Below, in pieces: positions 7,499 through 16,074 of a DNA stretch of 64,000 bases. The stretch is from contig NZ_JAGGQB010000005.1 in NCBI RefSeq assembly GCF_018613535.1, positions 682,001 to 746,000 on the forward strand, given 5' to 3'. The translations under genes and the position numbers were made by a program. Under the pieces are notes generated by a model. It was not told where the DNA came from. It searched no databases and was given only the letters and a program-made list of their open reading frames with translations. Each line of letters starts with the position of its first letter. The stretch's first letter is position 1. Source of the DNA: Bacillus sp. ISL-51 (lineage in GTDB: Bacteria > Bacillota > Bacilli > Bacillales > Bacillaceae).

Positions 7499-9001
7499 TT
7501 ATAAAGCAGATTTTACAAACATCTCATCTAAATATTTTATTTTTTCTTCTGTGTAATGCTCGAATCGGTCATTGTATGATTTCGGATCTTTCGGGTTCGC
7601 GAAATGCGTGATGTTTCCCGTTTCAGGGTGAATGAATTTGCTTGCGGCGCCGCAGCCGATACCGATAATCGTCTGTACTTCTTCCATAATCATAATGTTA
7701 TAAATGCTTTCCTGTCCCGGTATGGAATATCCGACATTTTCAAGGTTTCCGAGTATGTTTTTCTGACGGTACAAGTAGTACGGAGTGTAGCCGTGCTCTT
7801 TTGTCCAGCGGACGGCGTCGTCCATCATGCGGGACACCTCTTCTCTGTCAGCGACCTTATACTTATGCTTGTTTCTCGTCATTTCTGAAGCCCGTTTAAA
7901 GGAAAGCGTATGAACGGTCAGGGATTCAGGCATGAGCTTTTCCGTTTCATCAAGGCTGTTTCTGAACTCGGCTGCGCCTTCTCCCGGCAAACCGATAATT
8001 AAATCCATGTTAATGTTATTCATGCCGTGCTTGCGGGAAAGATGATATTTTTCGATTGTTTCTTCAACTGTGTGATGCCTGCCGATCGCCTTCAGTGTTT
8101 CATTTTCGTACGACTGCGGATTGATGCTGATTCTGTCGATTTTATACTTATTTAAAACGGCCAGCTTTTCTTCCGTTATCGTATCAGGACGCCCGGCCTC
8201 GACCGTGATTTCCCTGATGTTTTCAACATTCGGGAAGGAACGGGCCATTTCTTCATATAAAAGATCCATTTCTTCGGCCGTAATGCTCGTCGGCGTTCCG
8301 CCGCCGAAATAAATTGTCGTTACCTTGATGTCATGCAGCTTCAGCCATTCTCCGATCTTCTGCATCTCATAATGAAGCCCCCATAAAAAAGAGCCGACTC
8401 TTCCGGCCTGTCCTTGGATGGCATACGCGGGGAAGGTGCAGTAGGCGCATTTCGTCGGACAAAACGGTATTCCGATATAAATGCTCACTTCATCTTTGAC
8501 CCGGTACAGATCGGGAACCGCGGCGAGCTGGCGGTCGACGATCTCCTGCATCAAATTGATTTTTTCATCATGAATTAAGTAATCCTTTTTCAGTTCGGTG
8601 TGCGCTTGCTCCTTCGTCTGCCCGCTTTGGAGTTTTTTATGAAGGAGCTTTGTCGGTCTGATTCCGGTTAAGATTCCCCATTTTTGCGTAATGCCTGTAT
8701 GGGCTTGAAGAAGATTTAAATACACGTATGATAACGTGTTTTTTAATTGTTTAAAAACTTCTTTTTCAATCCATCCGGCGAGAACCTGTTTCGTGTGGTG
8801 TTCCGTGACGGCCGTCCCTTTTATTTCTCCTGATACCGAAACACTGTCCGCACTCCGGGAAATGCTGAGAGAGATGACGAGATCGCAAGGTTCGTCAGTC
8901 TCGCCGTATACGAGAACACACTCTTCAAAAAATAAATTCGCGATGTTTTGCAGCGGACGATGCAGCCTGTCATCCGTAATGCCGTCTATTTTTATTTGCA
9001 A
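7499..9001 (-). CDS. hemZ: HemZ, radical-SAM coproporphyrinogen III dehydrogenase-like protein
   Basis: Radical-SAM enzyme of the anaerobic haem branch, 500 residues. The TTG at 9001 is chosen because AAGGTGAT lies 4 bases upstream; the frame extends to 9067 without a start signal. The iron-sulfur triad C-x3-C-x2-C is at 181, 185 and 188 (CPTKCAYC), followed by the GGGTPTS motif of the HemN family. About 170 residues precede the radical-SAM core, as is typical for HemZ and unlike HemN. The family oxidatively decarboxylates coproporphyrinogen III without oxygen. Monocistronic with its own terminator. Confidence 0.9.
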   Translation of the reverse strand: MQIKIDGITDDRLHRPLQNIANLFFEECVLVYGETDEPCDLVISLSISRSADSVSVSGEIKGTAVTEHHTKQVLAGWIEKEVFKQLKNTLSYVYLNLLQAHTGITQKWGILTGIRPTKLLHKKLQSGQTKEQAHTELKKDYLIHDEKINLMQEIVDRQLAAVPDLYRVKDEVSIYIGIPFCPTKCAYCTFPAYAIQGQAGRVGSFLWGLHYEMQKIGEWLKLHDIKVTTIYFGGGTPTSITAEEMDLLYEEMARSFPNVENIREITVEAGRPDTITEEKLAVLNKYKIDRISINPQSYENETLKAIGRHHTVEETIEKYHLSRKHGMNNINMDLIIGLPGEGAAEFRNSLDETEKLMPESLTVHTLSFKRASEMTRNKHKYKVADREEVSRMMDDAVRWTKEHGYTPYYLYRQKNILGNLENVGYSIPGQESIYNIMIMEEVQTIIGIGCGAASKFIHPETGNITHFANPKDPKSYNDRFEHYTEEKIKYLDEMFVKSAL

Positions 9002-9073
9002 TGTGATCACCTTATTTTTCAGATTCAAAACTTTCTTTAGTGTACAGAAAGAACAGGCTAAAATCAATCCGCG

Positions 9074-9116
9074 CGAAAAAGCCGCAGACCGGCGATTGCA
9101 TGCCTGCGGCTTTTTA
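9074..9116 (-). terminator. Terminator of yhaX
   Basis: AAAAAGCCGCAG and CTGCGGCTTTTT arms directly after the yhaX stop codon; U-tract on the minus strand, A-tract giving weaker function on the other. Confidence 0.85.
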
Positions 9117-9983
9117 TTATAAGCGTTTCATGTGGAACTTATCGAGAAATCCTTTTCGCTGCTGCATGCGGAAATATTCCTTGATCATATAGGCAACGCC
9201 CTGTTCGTCATTTGACCTTGTCACCCAGTCCGCTTTTCTTTTTACTTCATGGGAAGCATTTCCCATGGCCACACCGAGCCCGGCAAGCTCAATCATCGGC
9301 AGATCATCATCCTGATGGCCGATGGCGACGACCTCTTCCATTGATAGACCCAGCTCAGCGGCGACAATCGCCAGCCCGCTTTCCTTTGACACGCCTTTAG
9401 GCACGATGTTCAGCTTTTCCTCGTTAATGCGGATCACATCAACGGACGGAAAGGCTTTCACTATCGTTTCCGTTATGTCAGTTTGCAGGCCGCTTTCGGC
9501 ATAGACTTCAATGACGGGCGCCGATACGGGTTCATCAAGCAGCAAATCACTTAATGATTCGACAAACTGCACCGGATAAAAAATCGGGTCAGACGGGTGG
9601 ATCATTGTTTTCCCCAGTAAGTTTGAATTCACTTTTTTCTTGTTTCCGATGGAATATTTCTCATGAAGGAGCCGGATGTTGCATTGGTAGCTTTCCAGCA
9701 CCTGCACAATATTAAACGTGTGGTCTTCTGAGATTTTCTTTTCCAAAAACGGTTCATCTATTTTTTCGGCGATGTACGCTCCGCTGTGGGTAATCAGCAT
9801 TGCGTCAAGCTTTAACGTTTTCGCTATCTTTTGAGCGGATCGAAAATGGCGGTTTGTCACCAGCGTGACGTAAATCCCTTTTTTCTTCACGTAATCGATG
9901 GCATCCTTTGTCGTCTGGTGCAGCTTTCCGTTAGACCGAAGAAGCGCCCCATCTATATTTAACGCCAGCATTTGTTTTGACAC
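9117..9983 (-). CDS. yhaX: YhaX, HAD superfamily Cof-type protein, nucleophile replaced
   Basis: Cof/SupH-like HAD protein of 288 residues from the GTG at 9983, which follows AAGGAGGGG. The fold motifs are recognisable but the catalytic set is altered. Motif I reads N9-I-D-G-A where active enzymes have D-x-D-G-T, so the nucleophilic Asp is Asn. Motif IV reads G-H-Q-D-D-D (222-227) instead of the usual G-D-x-x-N-D. Motif III Lys (PKG) is kept. It may bind a sugar phosphate or nucleotide without hydrolysing it. In B. subtilis yhaX belongs to the sporulation (sigma-E) regulon. A hairpin about 100 bases upstream might act as an attenuator. Confidence 0.88.
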   Translation of the reverse strand: MSKQMLALNIDGALLRSNGKLHQTTKDAIDYVKKKGIYVTLVTNRHFRSAQKIAKTLKLDAMLITHSGAYIAEKIDEPFLEKKISEDHTFNIVQVLESYQCNIRLLHEKYSIGNKKKVNSNLLGKTMIHPSDPIFYPVQFVESLSDLLLDEPVSAPVIEVYAESGLQTDITETIVKAFPSVDVIRINEEKLNIVPKGVSKESGLAIVAAELGLSMEEVVAIGHQDDDLPMIELAGLGVAMGNASHEVKRKADWVTRSNDEQGVAYMIKEYFRMQQRKGFLDKFHMKRL

Positions 9984-10419
9984 AGAGAAGTCCCCCTCCT
10001 TGATGACTGTACTTGTCATTAGGATATGACCCTGTCTCTCTGTTTAGAACAACCTTTTCTCGCAGCAAAAAAGCCTGCCTCAGCAGACTTTGAATGGTCG
10101 TCTTTTTTGGGATACGATCGTTTGCTGTCTTTCTCCCAATGTGTATTTCTATTTTCGAAATATATCAGGAACCCCTTATTTGACCGTTGATGCGCTCGTT
10201 TCACTTACTCTCTGTTGCTACCCCTAAAAAAACAGACAGTATAGGCGACCGTATCCTTTGATATTCGGTAAGTGTAGGCGCTTTCAGAGTTATTATCTCA
10301 ATTTTATTGTGAAAAGACAAGGGTTTTTTTAACTAAAAAAATCAGAGGGTGCCCCTGTGCTGAAGGTAATATAAAAGCTGGGACAGGACGTAAATTCGCA
10401 TCCAATAAAGAAAAAAGCG
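9984..10419. other. Gene-free stretch between yhaX and the yhaZ remnant
   Basis: About 430 bases. A minus-strand frame of 61 codons (10019-10204) starts with a GTG lacking a good ribosome binding site and has low-complexity basic sequence; I do not accept it. A minus-strand stem AAAGTCTGC/GCAGGCTTT followed by TTT at about 10066-10096 resembles a weak terminator or attenuator in the yhaX leader. Nothing else convincing is seen. Confidence 0.4.
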
Positions 10420-10782
10420 GTGACAGACAAGTCTCAATTAAAGGGCATTTATAACGATGACTTCATTCAAAACCTGATGAACATCATAAAAAATGCAGAT
10501 CCGGCTTTTGGCCGGGACAAATGTCTGGCGCTCATTTTTCAAAAGGACTGTCCGGAACTTGCGTTAAACCAGCGAAGGCTCCAGGCCGCATCTCCCATGG
10601 GTAAGCCCCCATTCCTCCCTTCTGTCCGATCCCTTTCCGATTCTTCCTTTCTTGAACGCTTAATACAGAATGAATTATTATATGTGAGAAAGAGCGCAGC
10701 GAATAACCTTAATGATATTTCAACAACACACCATTATCATCAACGGGACGGTAAAGGGTCGCTTGATTTTTCCGCCGAATAA
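10420..10782 (+). pseudogene. yhaZ: Remnant of yhaZ (HEAT-repeat DNA alkylation repair protein)
   Basis: The 120-codon frame looks like two pieces of an AlkD/YhaZ-type protein joined by an internal deletion. The first 55 residues carry the family N-terminus (L-K-x-I-Y-N-D-D-F-I and D-P-A-F-G-R-D). After an unrelated linker, V-R-K-S-A-A-N-N-L-N-D-I-S is the HEAT-repeat signature normally found much further along. After that point the family-like reading continues only in another frame, implying a frameshift as well. Intact YhaZ proteins are about three times longer. The GTG start has no obvious ribosome binding site. It lies where yhaZ is expected, between yhaX and yheA. Repair function is almost certainly lost. 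Confidence 0.65.
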
Positions 10783-10814
10783 AAAACCCCTCCTTTTCAA
10801 AAAGAGGGGTTCGT
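10781..10814 (-). terminator. Terminator of yheA
   Basis: AACCCCTC and GAGGGGTT arms followed on the minus strand by TTTTTT, immediately after yheA. Confidence 0.85.
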
Positions 10815-10818
10815 CACA

Positions 10819-11172
10819 TTAATTTTCCGGGTTGCCGTAAAGCTCTTCAAGAGGTTTCATAATAATTTTGTTTAATTCGCCGATCAGCATGCTCATGCGC
10901 TGTTCTGCTTCCATCAGCTGAGAAATCGTTTCATGCTGCTGTACGAGAGCAACTGTTTTTTGCGCTTGCTCTACCTCTTCCTGAGTAATTTCTTCACCTG
11001 ACATTTGCTTTTGCTGAAGATTCAGCTGCACATTGCGGAAGTTATCAAACATGCGCTTTGCAGAGTCATCAGCATTTACTTGATCGTAAAGCCCTTTCAG
11101 ACGGCTGTATTCGTCGCTGTTCCGCAGTGCTTTTTCAAGATCATATGCTGCGTCATAAAAATTGACTGCCAT
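10819..11172 (-). CDS. yheA: YheA, UPF0342 helical protein
   Basis: Cytoplasmic protein of 117 residues, almost entirely predicted alpha helix with many Gln, Glu and Leu heptad-like positions. It belongs to the YheA/YmcA-like (Com_YlbF) fold family; YlbF, YmcA and YaaT relatives form a complex that tunes RNase Y and development, but YheA itself has no firm function. The ATG at 11172 follows AAAGGAG. It lies 87 bases downstream of yheB on the same strand with no terminator between, so they are probably cotranscribed. Length matches the family. Confidence 0.88.
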   Translation of the reverse strand: MAVNFYDAAYDLEKALRNSDEYSRLKGLYDQVNADDSAKRMFDNFRNVQLNLQQKQMSGEEITQEEVEQAQKTVALVQQHETISQLMEAEQRMSMLIGELNKIIMKPLEELYGNPEN

Positions 11173-11259
11173 ATTAAACCGCTCCTTTCTTTCCTTTCAG
11201 ACATACCACTCCACTATAACAGACTGCGAAGCGACTTTCATTATCGGCGTATGTTTTCG

Positions 11260-12393
11260 TTAAAAAAGGACGACAAACAAAGCCTGTATCGCTCCGATAA
11301 TCCCTCCGAGCAGACCGCCTAAATACGTAATCATCTTAAATTCCTTTTTGGAAATGGACAGCACCATTTCCTCAAGGCGCTCAACCGGAAACTGGTCAAC
11401 CTGCTCTTTTACGACTTCCTCAAGGCGAAGCCGTTTCAGTACATCTTCCAAATGAGCCGCTATACCGCCCAGCGCTGCTTCAAGCAGCTTCGGCGCATAC
11501 GTTCCTGTAATGTCCTGCTCATAACGGGTAATGAAAGTGCCGATCGGACGCTCAAAAAACGGTGCGGTTGAGAATGCGGTTAATGCCCGGTTTTTCAGGC
11601 TGAACAGCAGATCTTTCGCATTCCATTTTTCATCCGCCTCATAAAGTGTATAAGATTTGAGCTTGCTCCATTCTTGCGAAAGAAGATCGGACAGAAGCTT
11701 TTTCGTTTCATCGTTCTGCAAAAACTTTAACAGCTCCGGCAGCACGCGGTCTGCAAGGCTTGAGTTGCCGAGGAACATCTGTACCATGCTGCCTAGCATT
11801 CCCCGCGCTTTCAGAAAGTCATCAATCATATTGCCGAGCCTTTCTTTCCCTTCTTCACTTTCAAAATAATCGCTGCTCCGCTTCAAAATATAATCGGCGA
11901 CCATCGGCACTTTTTCTTCCAGTTTATCCTGCACATCACCCGGAAGCCATTCTTTAATGGCGCGGTGCTCATATTTACTGTAAAGTTCAGAAAGCTTCTC
12001 GTCAGTAAACTGGCCGATCCACGTATCGGCCGCCTCTTGCGGATGTTTTATGCCGATCGCGGCCAAGGCCTCATGAACCGTCATGCCGGAAGCGGCCATT
12101 TTTTGTGTGAATTGTTCAGCGAAATGCAGCGCTTGTTTTTTGACGGTGTCTGACATGAGCCGCTTTTTTATGCCCTCAGGTGTTAAAAGGTGGTTCGTCA
12201 CCATCAGCCCCATCTGCTTCGCCAGTTCATCCCGTCTTTTCGGAATCAGCCCCGGTGTAAAAGGAATCCGTTTTCCGAACAGATAATATGGCCGGTACGG
12301 ACGAAATAACATTTGAATTGCAAGATGATTCGTCACCGCACCGATCGCGGCTCCGATGACGATCATAAATATAAACGTTCCTGCTATGCCCAT
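11260..12393 (-). CDS. yheB: YheB, DUF445/UPF0754 membrane protein
   Basis: Membrane protein of 377 residues, the length known for YheB. One hydrophobic segment lies at each end (about residues 4-24 and 350-377, G-G-L-L-G-G-I-I-G motif), with a long charged helical region between, the usual DUF445 arrangement. The N-terminal G-A-x-T-N-x-L-A-I-x-M-L-F-R-P pattern is diagnostic for the family. Function is unknown; it is conserved in endospore formers. Divergent from yheC. Confidence 0.88.
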   Translation of the reverse strand: MGIAGTFIFMIVIGAAIGAVTNHLAIQMLFRPYRPYYLFGKRIPFTPGLIPKRRDELAKQMGLMVTNHLLTPEGIKKRLMSDTVKKQALHFAEQFTQKMAASGMTVHEALAAIGIKHPQEAADTWIGQFTDEKLSELYSKYEHRAIKEWLPGDVQDKLEEKVPMVADYILKRSSDYFESEEGKERLGNMIDDFLKARGMLGSMVQMFLGNSSLADRVLPELLKFLQNDETKKLLSDLLSQEWSKLKSYTLYEADEKWNAKDLLFSLKNRALTAFSTAPFFERPIGTFITRYEQDITGTYAPKLLEAALGGIAAHLEDVLKRLRLEEVVKEQVDQFPVERLEEMVLSISKKEFKMITYLGGLLGGIIGAIQALFVVLF

Positions 12394-12638
12394 TCCTTTT
12401 CATCTGCCTCCATCTTCATCTTATGTTCTTTTTTCTTGATGATATATCTATTCGTATTATAGAGGCTTGCGTGAGCACGGGCAAATGAAGAATCCGAAAT
12501 GATCTTGTTTATCAGGAATAAGGCAAGATAATGTATCGTACTCTTTACAGTAGAACATCTTTTAAGCGGCGCTTGGCATGTTCAATGTATAGAAGGGCCT
12601 TTTAGTCAGCGGCTTTTGAATAAAGGGGGAGTAACAAC

Positions 12639-13730
12639 ATGACAACACTTGGTTTTATGTCCGTATCCCGCCAGCACGAAGCAGATTATGCCTGCGAACT
12701 GGCAGAAAGGGCGCCCGATTATAATGTGCGCTTTGTCCGTTTTACACCGTTTGATATATCTCCTGAAACGTTACGCGTAAAAGCGCTTGTTTATCATCCG
12801 AAAAGCGGCAAATGGAATGAATCGGAAATCGATATTCCTGAATATATTTATGACCGCTGCTTTTACGGCAAAGCCGCAGGCGCCCAAAAAGCGAAACCGA
12901 TTGTAGAGTGGCTTAAAAAATATCCGAAAACAGAATTTATCGGCCGGGGGCTTCCTGATAAATGGACGGTAACAGATGCTTTGCAACAGCATCATTTGAT
13001 CAGCCCGTACATTCCAGAAACCATTCAAGTAAGCCGCTATGAACAGATTCAATCATACTTAACGAAGGAAAAGGCGTGTATTCTCAAGCCCGCTTTCGGG
13101 GCGGGCGGCAGGGGCATTATTCTGCTCGAATCCGGCAAAAAATCAATCTCAGCCACTTACCATATCGGAAAGAACAAACAAACAAAAACCTTTTCCAACC
13201 TTGTATCCTTTAAATCATGGTGCAAAAAAGTGTTACAGCACCGCTATTTGCTTCAGGCTTATTTAAATATCCAAGATAAAGAACGATACCCGTGTGATAT
13301 ACGGATTTTCATGCGTAAAAGTGAGTCAGGGGCTTGGGAAACGGTAGGAAAAGTGGTCCGAAGAGGTTACCAGAACGGGCTTTTATCCAATTTGTCAGGA
13401 GGATCTGAACCGCTTAAATTCGATGCGTGGTTTGAGGATATTCCGAAGAAGCAGCAGGCGGTTTTATTAGATGATGTTTTTTCTATCACCCAATCCGTCC
13501 CCTATTTTCTCGATGAACGGTTCGGGCCGCTGTTTGAGCTTGGGCTTGATATTTGTTATGCCAAAGACGGGCGCATCTGGCTGTTAGATGTCAATTCAAA
13601 ACCGGGCCGGAAAGCGGTTTTAAGCGTATCTCCCGAGCTGAAAGAGGAGCTTTATACCAGTCCGCTGAAACGCATACGCGATCTTCGCTCACAGGAGAGC
13701 CAGAAAGGGGTACTTCCGCGTGAATCGTAA
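12639..13730 (+). CDS. yheC: YheC, ATP-grasp family endospore coat-associated protein
   Basis: Protein of 363 residues of the YheC/YheD ATP-grasp family. The ATP-grasp core spans roughly residues 95-345: a K-P-A-F-G-A-G-G-R-G-I glycine-rich lid near 148 and the metal-binding L-L-D-V-N-S-K-P-G segment near 328 are clear. Such proteins are expected to ligate a carboxylate to an amine using ATP, and YheC and YheD associate with the spore coat in B. subtilis; the substrate is unknown. GGGGGAG precedes the ATG. Its stop overlaps the start of yheD by 11 bp, so the pair is coupled. Confidence 0.87.
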   Translation: MTTLGFMSVSRQHEADYACELAERAPDYNVRFVRFTPFDISPETLRVKALVYHPKSGKWNESEIDIPEYIYDRCFYGKAAGAQKAKPIVEWLKKYPKTEFIGRGLPDKWTVTDALQQHHLISPYIPETIQVSRYEQIQSYLTKEKACILKPAFGAGGRGIILLESGKKSISATYHIGKNKQTKTFSNLVSFKSWCKKVLQHRYLLQAYLNIQDKERYPCDIRIFMRKSESGAWETVGKVVRRGYQNGLLSNLSGGSEPLKFDAWFEDIPKKQQAVLLDDVFSITQSVPYFLDERFGPLFELGLDICYAKDGRIWLLDVNSKPGRKAVLSVSPELKEELYTSPLKRIRDLRSQESQKGVLPRES

Positions 13731-15084
13731 AGGGATTGGGATCATGGTCGGCATAGATAAAAAAAGCAAAAATACGCTGTATCTCCCCTCCTCGATGAAA
13801 CGGGAAGGGCTTTTGTCTGCCGCTTTCGGAACCAAGGTGGTCAAGTGCCGTGTCTCCTTTACACAATCACTTGAAAAAAGCGCGCTTCTTTCTGAAGATT
13901 TGTTTGAAGAGCTGATGATACCGCACAAAAGCCGGGCCGACCTTCTCATTCACGAACAGACGGTGCATATCGGCCCGCTGATCGGCATATATACAGCCGG
14001 ATTCACCTCATCGCCTTTGCGGCCGTTAAAAGACCGCTCTCTCTTTTTTTCAAAGCTGCTTTCCCTGCATGAGAAAGCGAGCGGTTATTGTTTTGTTTTC
14101 GGCGCCCATCAAGTGAACTGGAAAGAGGGCACCATTCAGGGGCTTCTTTATAAAGAAAACGGCTGGGAACGCGCAGCCGTTCCTCTTCCGAATGTGGTGT
14201 ACGACCGATTGCCGAGCAGGAAAACCGAGGAGGTGCCGCTTTTACAGCAAACAAAACAGCGGCTGATGAATGATTATCAGATTCCGTGGTTTAATCCGCA
14301 ATTTTTTAACAAATGGGACATTCATAAGTTTCTTGAAAAAAACAGCCTTACCGCTTCACTCTTGCCGCAATCCATCCTACACCCCAATGCTGAAACGATA
14401 GACACATTGTGCGGCATGTACGAAACCGTCTACATTAAACCAGCTGACGGAGCACTCGGAGCCGGCATTTATCAGCTCACAAAGACAGCTCCCGGCTTTA
14501 CCGTAAAACATACGAATGACGAAAAATCATTTTCCGCAACCCGCTATTCTGATGCGTCCTCCTTCATGAAAGCTTTTGAAGAAAACCACGATCCCGCCGC
14601 TTTTTTAATCCAGCAAGGCATCAATCTGATCCGGCTGGAAGGACGCCCCGTGGACTTCAGGGTTCATACGAATAAAAATGCCGAAGGGAAATGGACGGTA
14701 ACAGCCATCGCGGCAAAGATCTCAGGAAAAAACAGCATCACGACCCACCTTGCCAATGGAGGAGAAGTGAAAACGTTAGGCGAATTATACGGCGACCCAA
14801 AGGAAAGAATCGGTATCATCCGAAAGCTTTCGAAAGCCGCTTTAACTGTCAGCCGTGTTTTAAGTGAACATATTGAAGGATTTATCGGAGAAATCGGCTT
14901 TGACCTCGGGATCGATCATGACGGAAAGGTCTGGATGTTTGAAGCGAATTCCCGCCCGGGCCGCAGCATCTTTTCACATCCGAAGCTGAAATCGGTCGAT
15001 TATCTGACAAAACGGAGAAATTTTGAATATGCGTCTTATTTATCAGAACGGTCCATTACCGCCCCGGAGAAACTCTGGCGGTGA
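13720..15084 (+). CDS. yheD: YheD, ATP-grasp family endospore coat-associated protein
   Basis: Paralogue of YheC, 454 residues from the GTG at 13720 preceded by AAAGGGG. It has an extra N-terminal domain of about 100 residues. ATP-grasp motifs are K-P-A-D-G-A-L-G-A-G near 245, V-D-F-R-V-H near 312 and the metal site E-A-N-S-R-P-G near 408. A second copy beside yheC suggests successive additions or a heteromeric ligase in the mother cell during coat assembly; that is inference. The adjacent family member in tandem is typical for this group. Confidence 0.87.
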   Translation: MNRKGIGIMVGIDKKSKNTLYLPSSMKREGLLSAAFGTKVVKCRVSFTQSLEKSALLSEDLFEELMIPHKSRADLLIHEQTVHIGPLIGIYTAGFTSSPLRPLKDRSLFFSKLLSLHEKASGYCFVFGAHQVNWKEGTIQGLLYKENGWERAAVPLPNVVYDRLPSRKTEEVPLLQQTKQRLMNDYQIPWFNPQFFNKWDIHKFLEKNSLTASLLPQSILHPNAETIDTLCGMYETVYIKPADGALGAGIYQLTKTAPGFTVKHTNDEKSFSATRYSDASSFMKAFEENHDPAAFLIQQGINLIRLEGRPVDFRVHTNKNAEGKWTVTAIAAKISGKNSITTHLANGGEVKTLGELYGDPKERIGIIRKLSKAALTVSRVLSEHIEGFIGEIGFDLGIDHDGKVWMFEANSRPGRSIFSHPKLKSVDYLTKRRNFEYASYLSERSITAPEKLWR

Positions 15085-15178
15085 TGGACGGCTTTTTTTA
15101 CATTCCGATAGGACAAGCTTGAACGATATGGGCTACAATGAAACAGGAAGACATTTCCGGTAAAGGAGCGTGAACCTC

Positions 15179-15385
15179 ATGATTTCGCATTTCAGCTGGA
15201 AACCGTTATTCAAAAAAGAGAAGCTGCCCGGATGGCGGATTTCGTTTTACTACCAGGGCACACATTACGAAGGTATTTATCATAAGTCCGGAGAAATTGA
15301 ATGGGGGGATTCTCACCCGGGTAAAGAAGAACCGGCTCTCATCCAGGAGCTGCACGAACTGATGCTTTATCACATATATGACTGA
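15179..15385 (+). CDS. yheE: YheE, DUF5342 small protein
   Basis: Small soluble protein of 68 residues, rich in aromatic residues and His (F-S-W-K-P-L-F, F-Y-Y-Q-G-T-H-Y). I start it at the ATG 15179, which is 10 bases after AAAGGAG; the GTG at 15170 is only one base from the same site and cannot use it. Matches YheE of Bacillus; function unknown. It sits directly after yheCD and has its own terminator. Confidence 0.8.
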   Translation: MISHFSWKPLFKKEKLPGWRISFYYQGTHYEGIYHKSGEIEWGDSHPGKEEPALIQELHELMLYHIYD

Positions 15386-15390
15386 TCTTA

Positions 15391-15422
15391 TAGCTTAGCC
15401 GGCAAACGGCTGAGCTTTTTTT
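15391..15422 (+). terminator. Terminator of yheE
   Basis: AGCTTAGCCG and CGGCTGAGCT arms followed by seven T residues. Confidence 0.9.
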
Positions 15423-15449
15423 CTTCCGCTATTTACCACCCTTTTTTCC

Positions 15450-15479
15450 GCATGAGATGCCGCGCGAATCAGCATAATA
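15450..15479 (+). promoter_or_regulatory. Sigma-G promoter of sspB
   Basis: GCATG (15450-15454) and CATAATA (15473-15479) separated by 18 bases fit the forespore sigma-G consensus GHATR-N18-CATWHTA at every position. The transcript would have a leader of about 118 bases. A second perfect -10, CATACTA at 15575, lacks a good -35 and would start transcription inside the ribosome binding site. Confidence 0.7.
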
Positions 15480-15604
15480 CGTAGTACAAAGCAGCCACTG
15501 CATTGGGTGAAGCCGAGCAGGCAGCGGTTTTTCAACCAAAAACCATAAACTGGTGCAACTCCAGAAAACCCAACCATACTATTTATATAAAGGAGATCAT
15601 ACAA

Positions 15605-15814
15605 ATGGCAAACCAAAACAACTCTTCAAACCAATTATTAGTACCTGGCGCTGCTCAAGCAATCGACCAAATGAAATACGAAATTGCTTCTGAATTCGGT
15701 GTAAACCTTGGCGGAGAAACAACTTCTCGTGCGAACGGTTCTGTCGGAGGAGAAATCACAAAACGTTTAGTATCTTTCGCACAGCAAAGCATGGGCGGCC
15801 AAGGCGTACAATAA
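15605..15814 (+). CDS. sspB: SspB, alpha/beta-type small acid-soluble spore protein
   Basis: Forespore DNA-binding protein of 69 residues that coats the chromosome in an A-like form and protects it from UV and heat. Diagnostic segments are visible: the germination-protease site around Y-E-I-A-S-E-F-G-V, and the two conserved helices, the second containing [16 protein letters not shown] precedes the ATG. Asn/Gln-rich N-terminus as in SspB. It follows a consensus sigma-G promoter and ends at a strong terminator, so it is a single-gene forespore unit. Position after yheE matches sspB in B. subtilis. Confidence 0.95.
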   Translation: MANQNNSSNQLLVPGAAQAIDQMKYEIASEFGVNLGGETTSRANGSVGGEITKRLVSFAQQSMGGQGVQ

Positions 15815-15829
15815 CTCAATAAATGGCTC

Positions 15830-15862
15830 ACAGAAGGCGCGTACACCGCGCCTTCTTTTATG
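15830..15862 (+). terminator. Terminator of sspB
   Basis: GAAGGCGCG and CGCGCCTTC arms with loop TACAC, followed by TTTTA. Confidence 0.9.
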
Positions 15863-15920
15863 TCGGCGGGCACCCTTTTTTTCTCATTCACATACCCTAG
15901 GAAAAAAGGAGGGAAAACAT

Positions 15921-16046
15921 GTGTCATTCATTGCCGCAGTCAATTGGGAGCTGATTCAGTTCGTAAGTGTCTCCATGGTCAATGAATATGTTGCCCACCA
16001 TTTTGCATTTATCAGCAGGTTTTCTTTTCCGCGCTGCTTTGAATGA
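15921..16046 (+). CDS. Possible small ORF of 41 residues with a strong ribosome binding site
   Basis: GTG start 8 bases after AAAAAAGGAGGG; the frame runs 41 codons to TGA at 16046. The peptide is hydrophobic and aromatic with few charges, containing V-N-E-Y-V-A-H-H-F near the middle and a single Cys close to the end. CATACCCTA at 15891 with AC 17 bases upstream resembles a sigma-K promoter, but its start point would fall almost at the ribosome binding site. The first ATG here (15919) gives only 11 codons. I recognise no family. The same DNA also carries the extended -10 of yheG, so part of it is regulatory. Low confidence. Confidence 0.3.
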   Translation: MSFIAAVNWELIQFVSVSMVNEYVAHHFAFISRFSFPRCFE

Positions 16047-16052
16047 TATAAT
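16044..16052 (+). promoter_or_regulatory. Extended -10 promoter of yheG
   Basis: TGATATAAT is a full extended -10 for sigma-A, 22 bases before the yheG ATG; the -35 region is weak. Confidence 0.5.
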
Positions 16053-16074
16053 GAGCGGCGAGGAGGTTTTTTAG

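Noticed and set aside
10019-10204. 61-codon minus-strand frame directly upstream of yhaX.
   Set aside because: No ribosome binding site, no recognisable family, and it overlaps a terminator-like hairpin and the yhaX start signals.
15544-15562. ATAAACT(G/T)GTGCAACTCC occurs before sspB and again near 33005, suggesting a shared regulatory element.
   Set aside because: An 18-base match with one mismatch is expected about once or twice by chance in 64 kb, and the two contexts (forespore gene and MerR gene) do not agree.
15571-15588. CATACTA close to sspB as the sigma-G -10.
   Set aside because: The -35 is poor and transcription would begin within the ribosome binding site; the upstream GCATG-N18-CATAATA is a full match.
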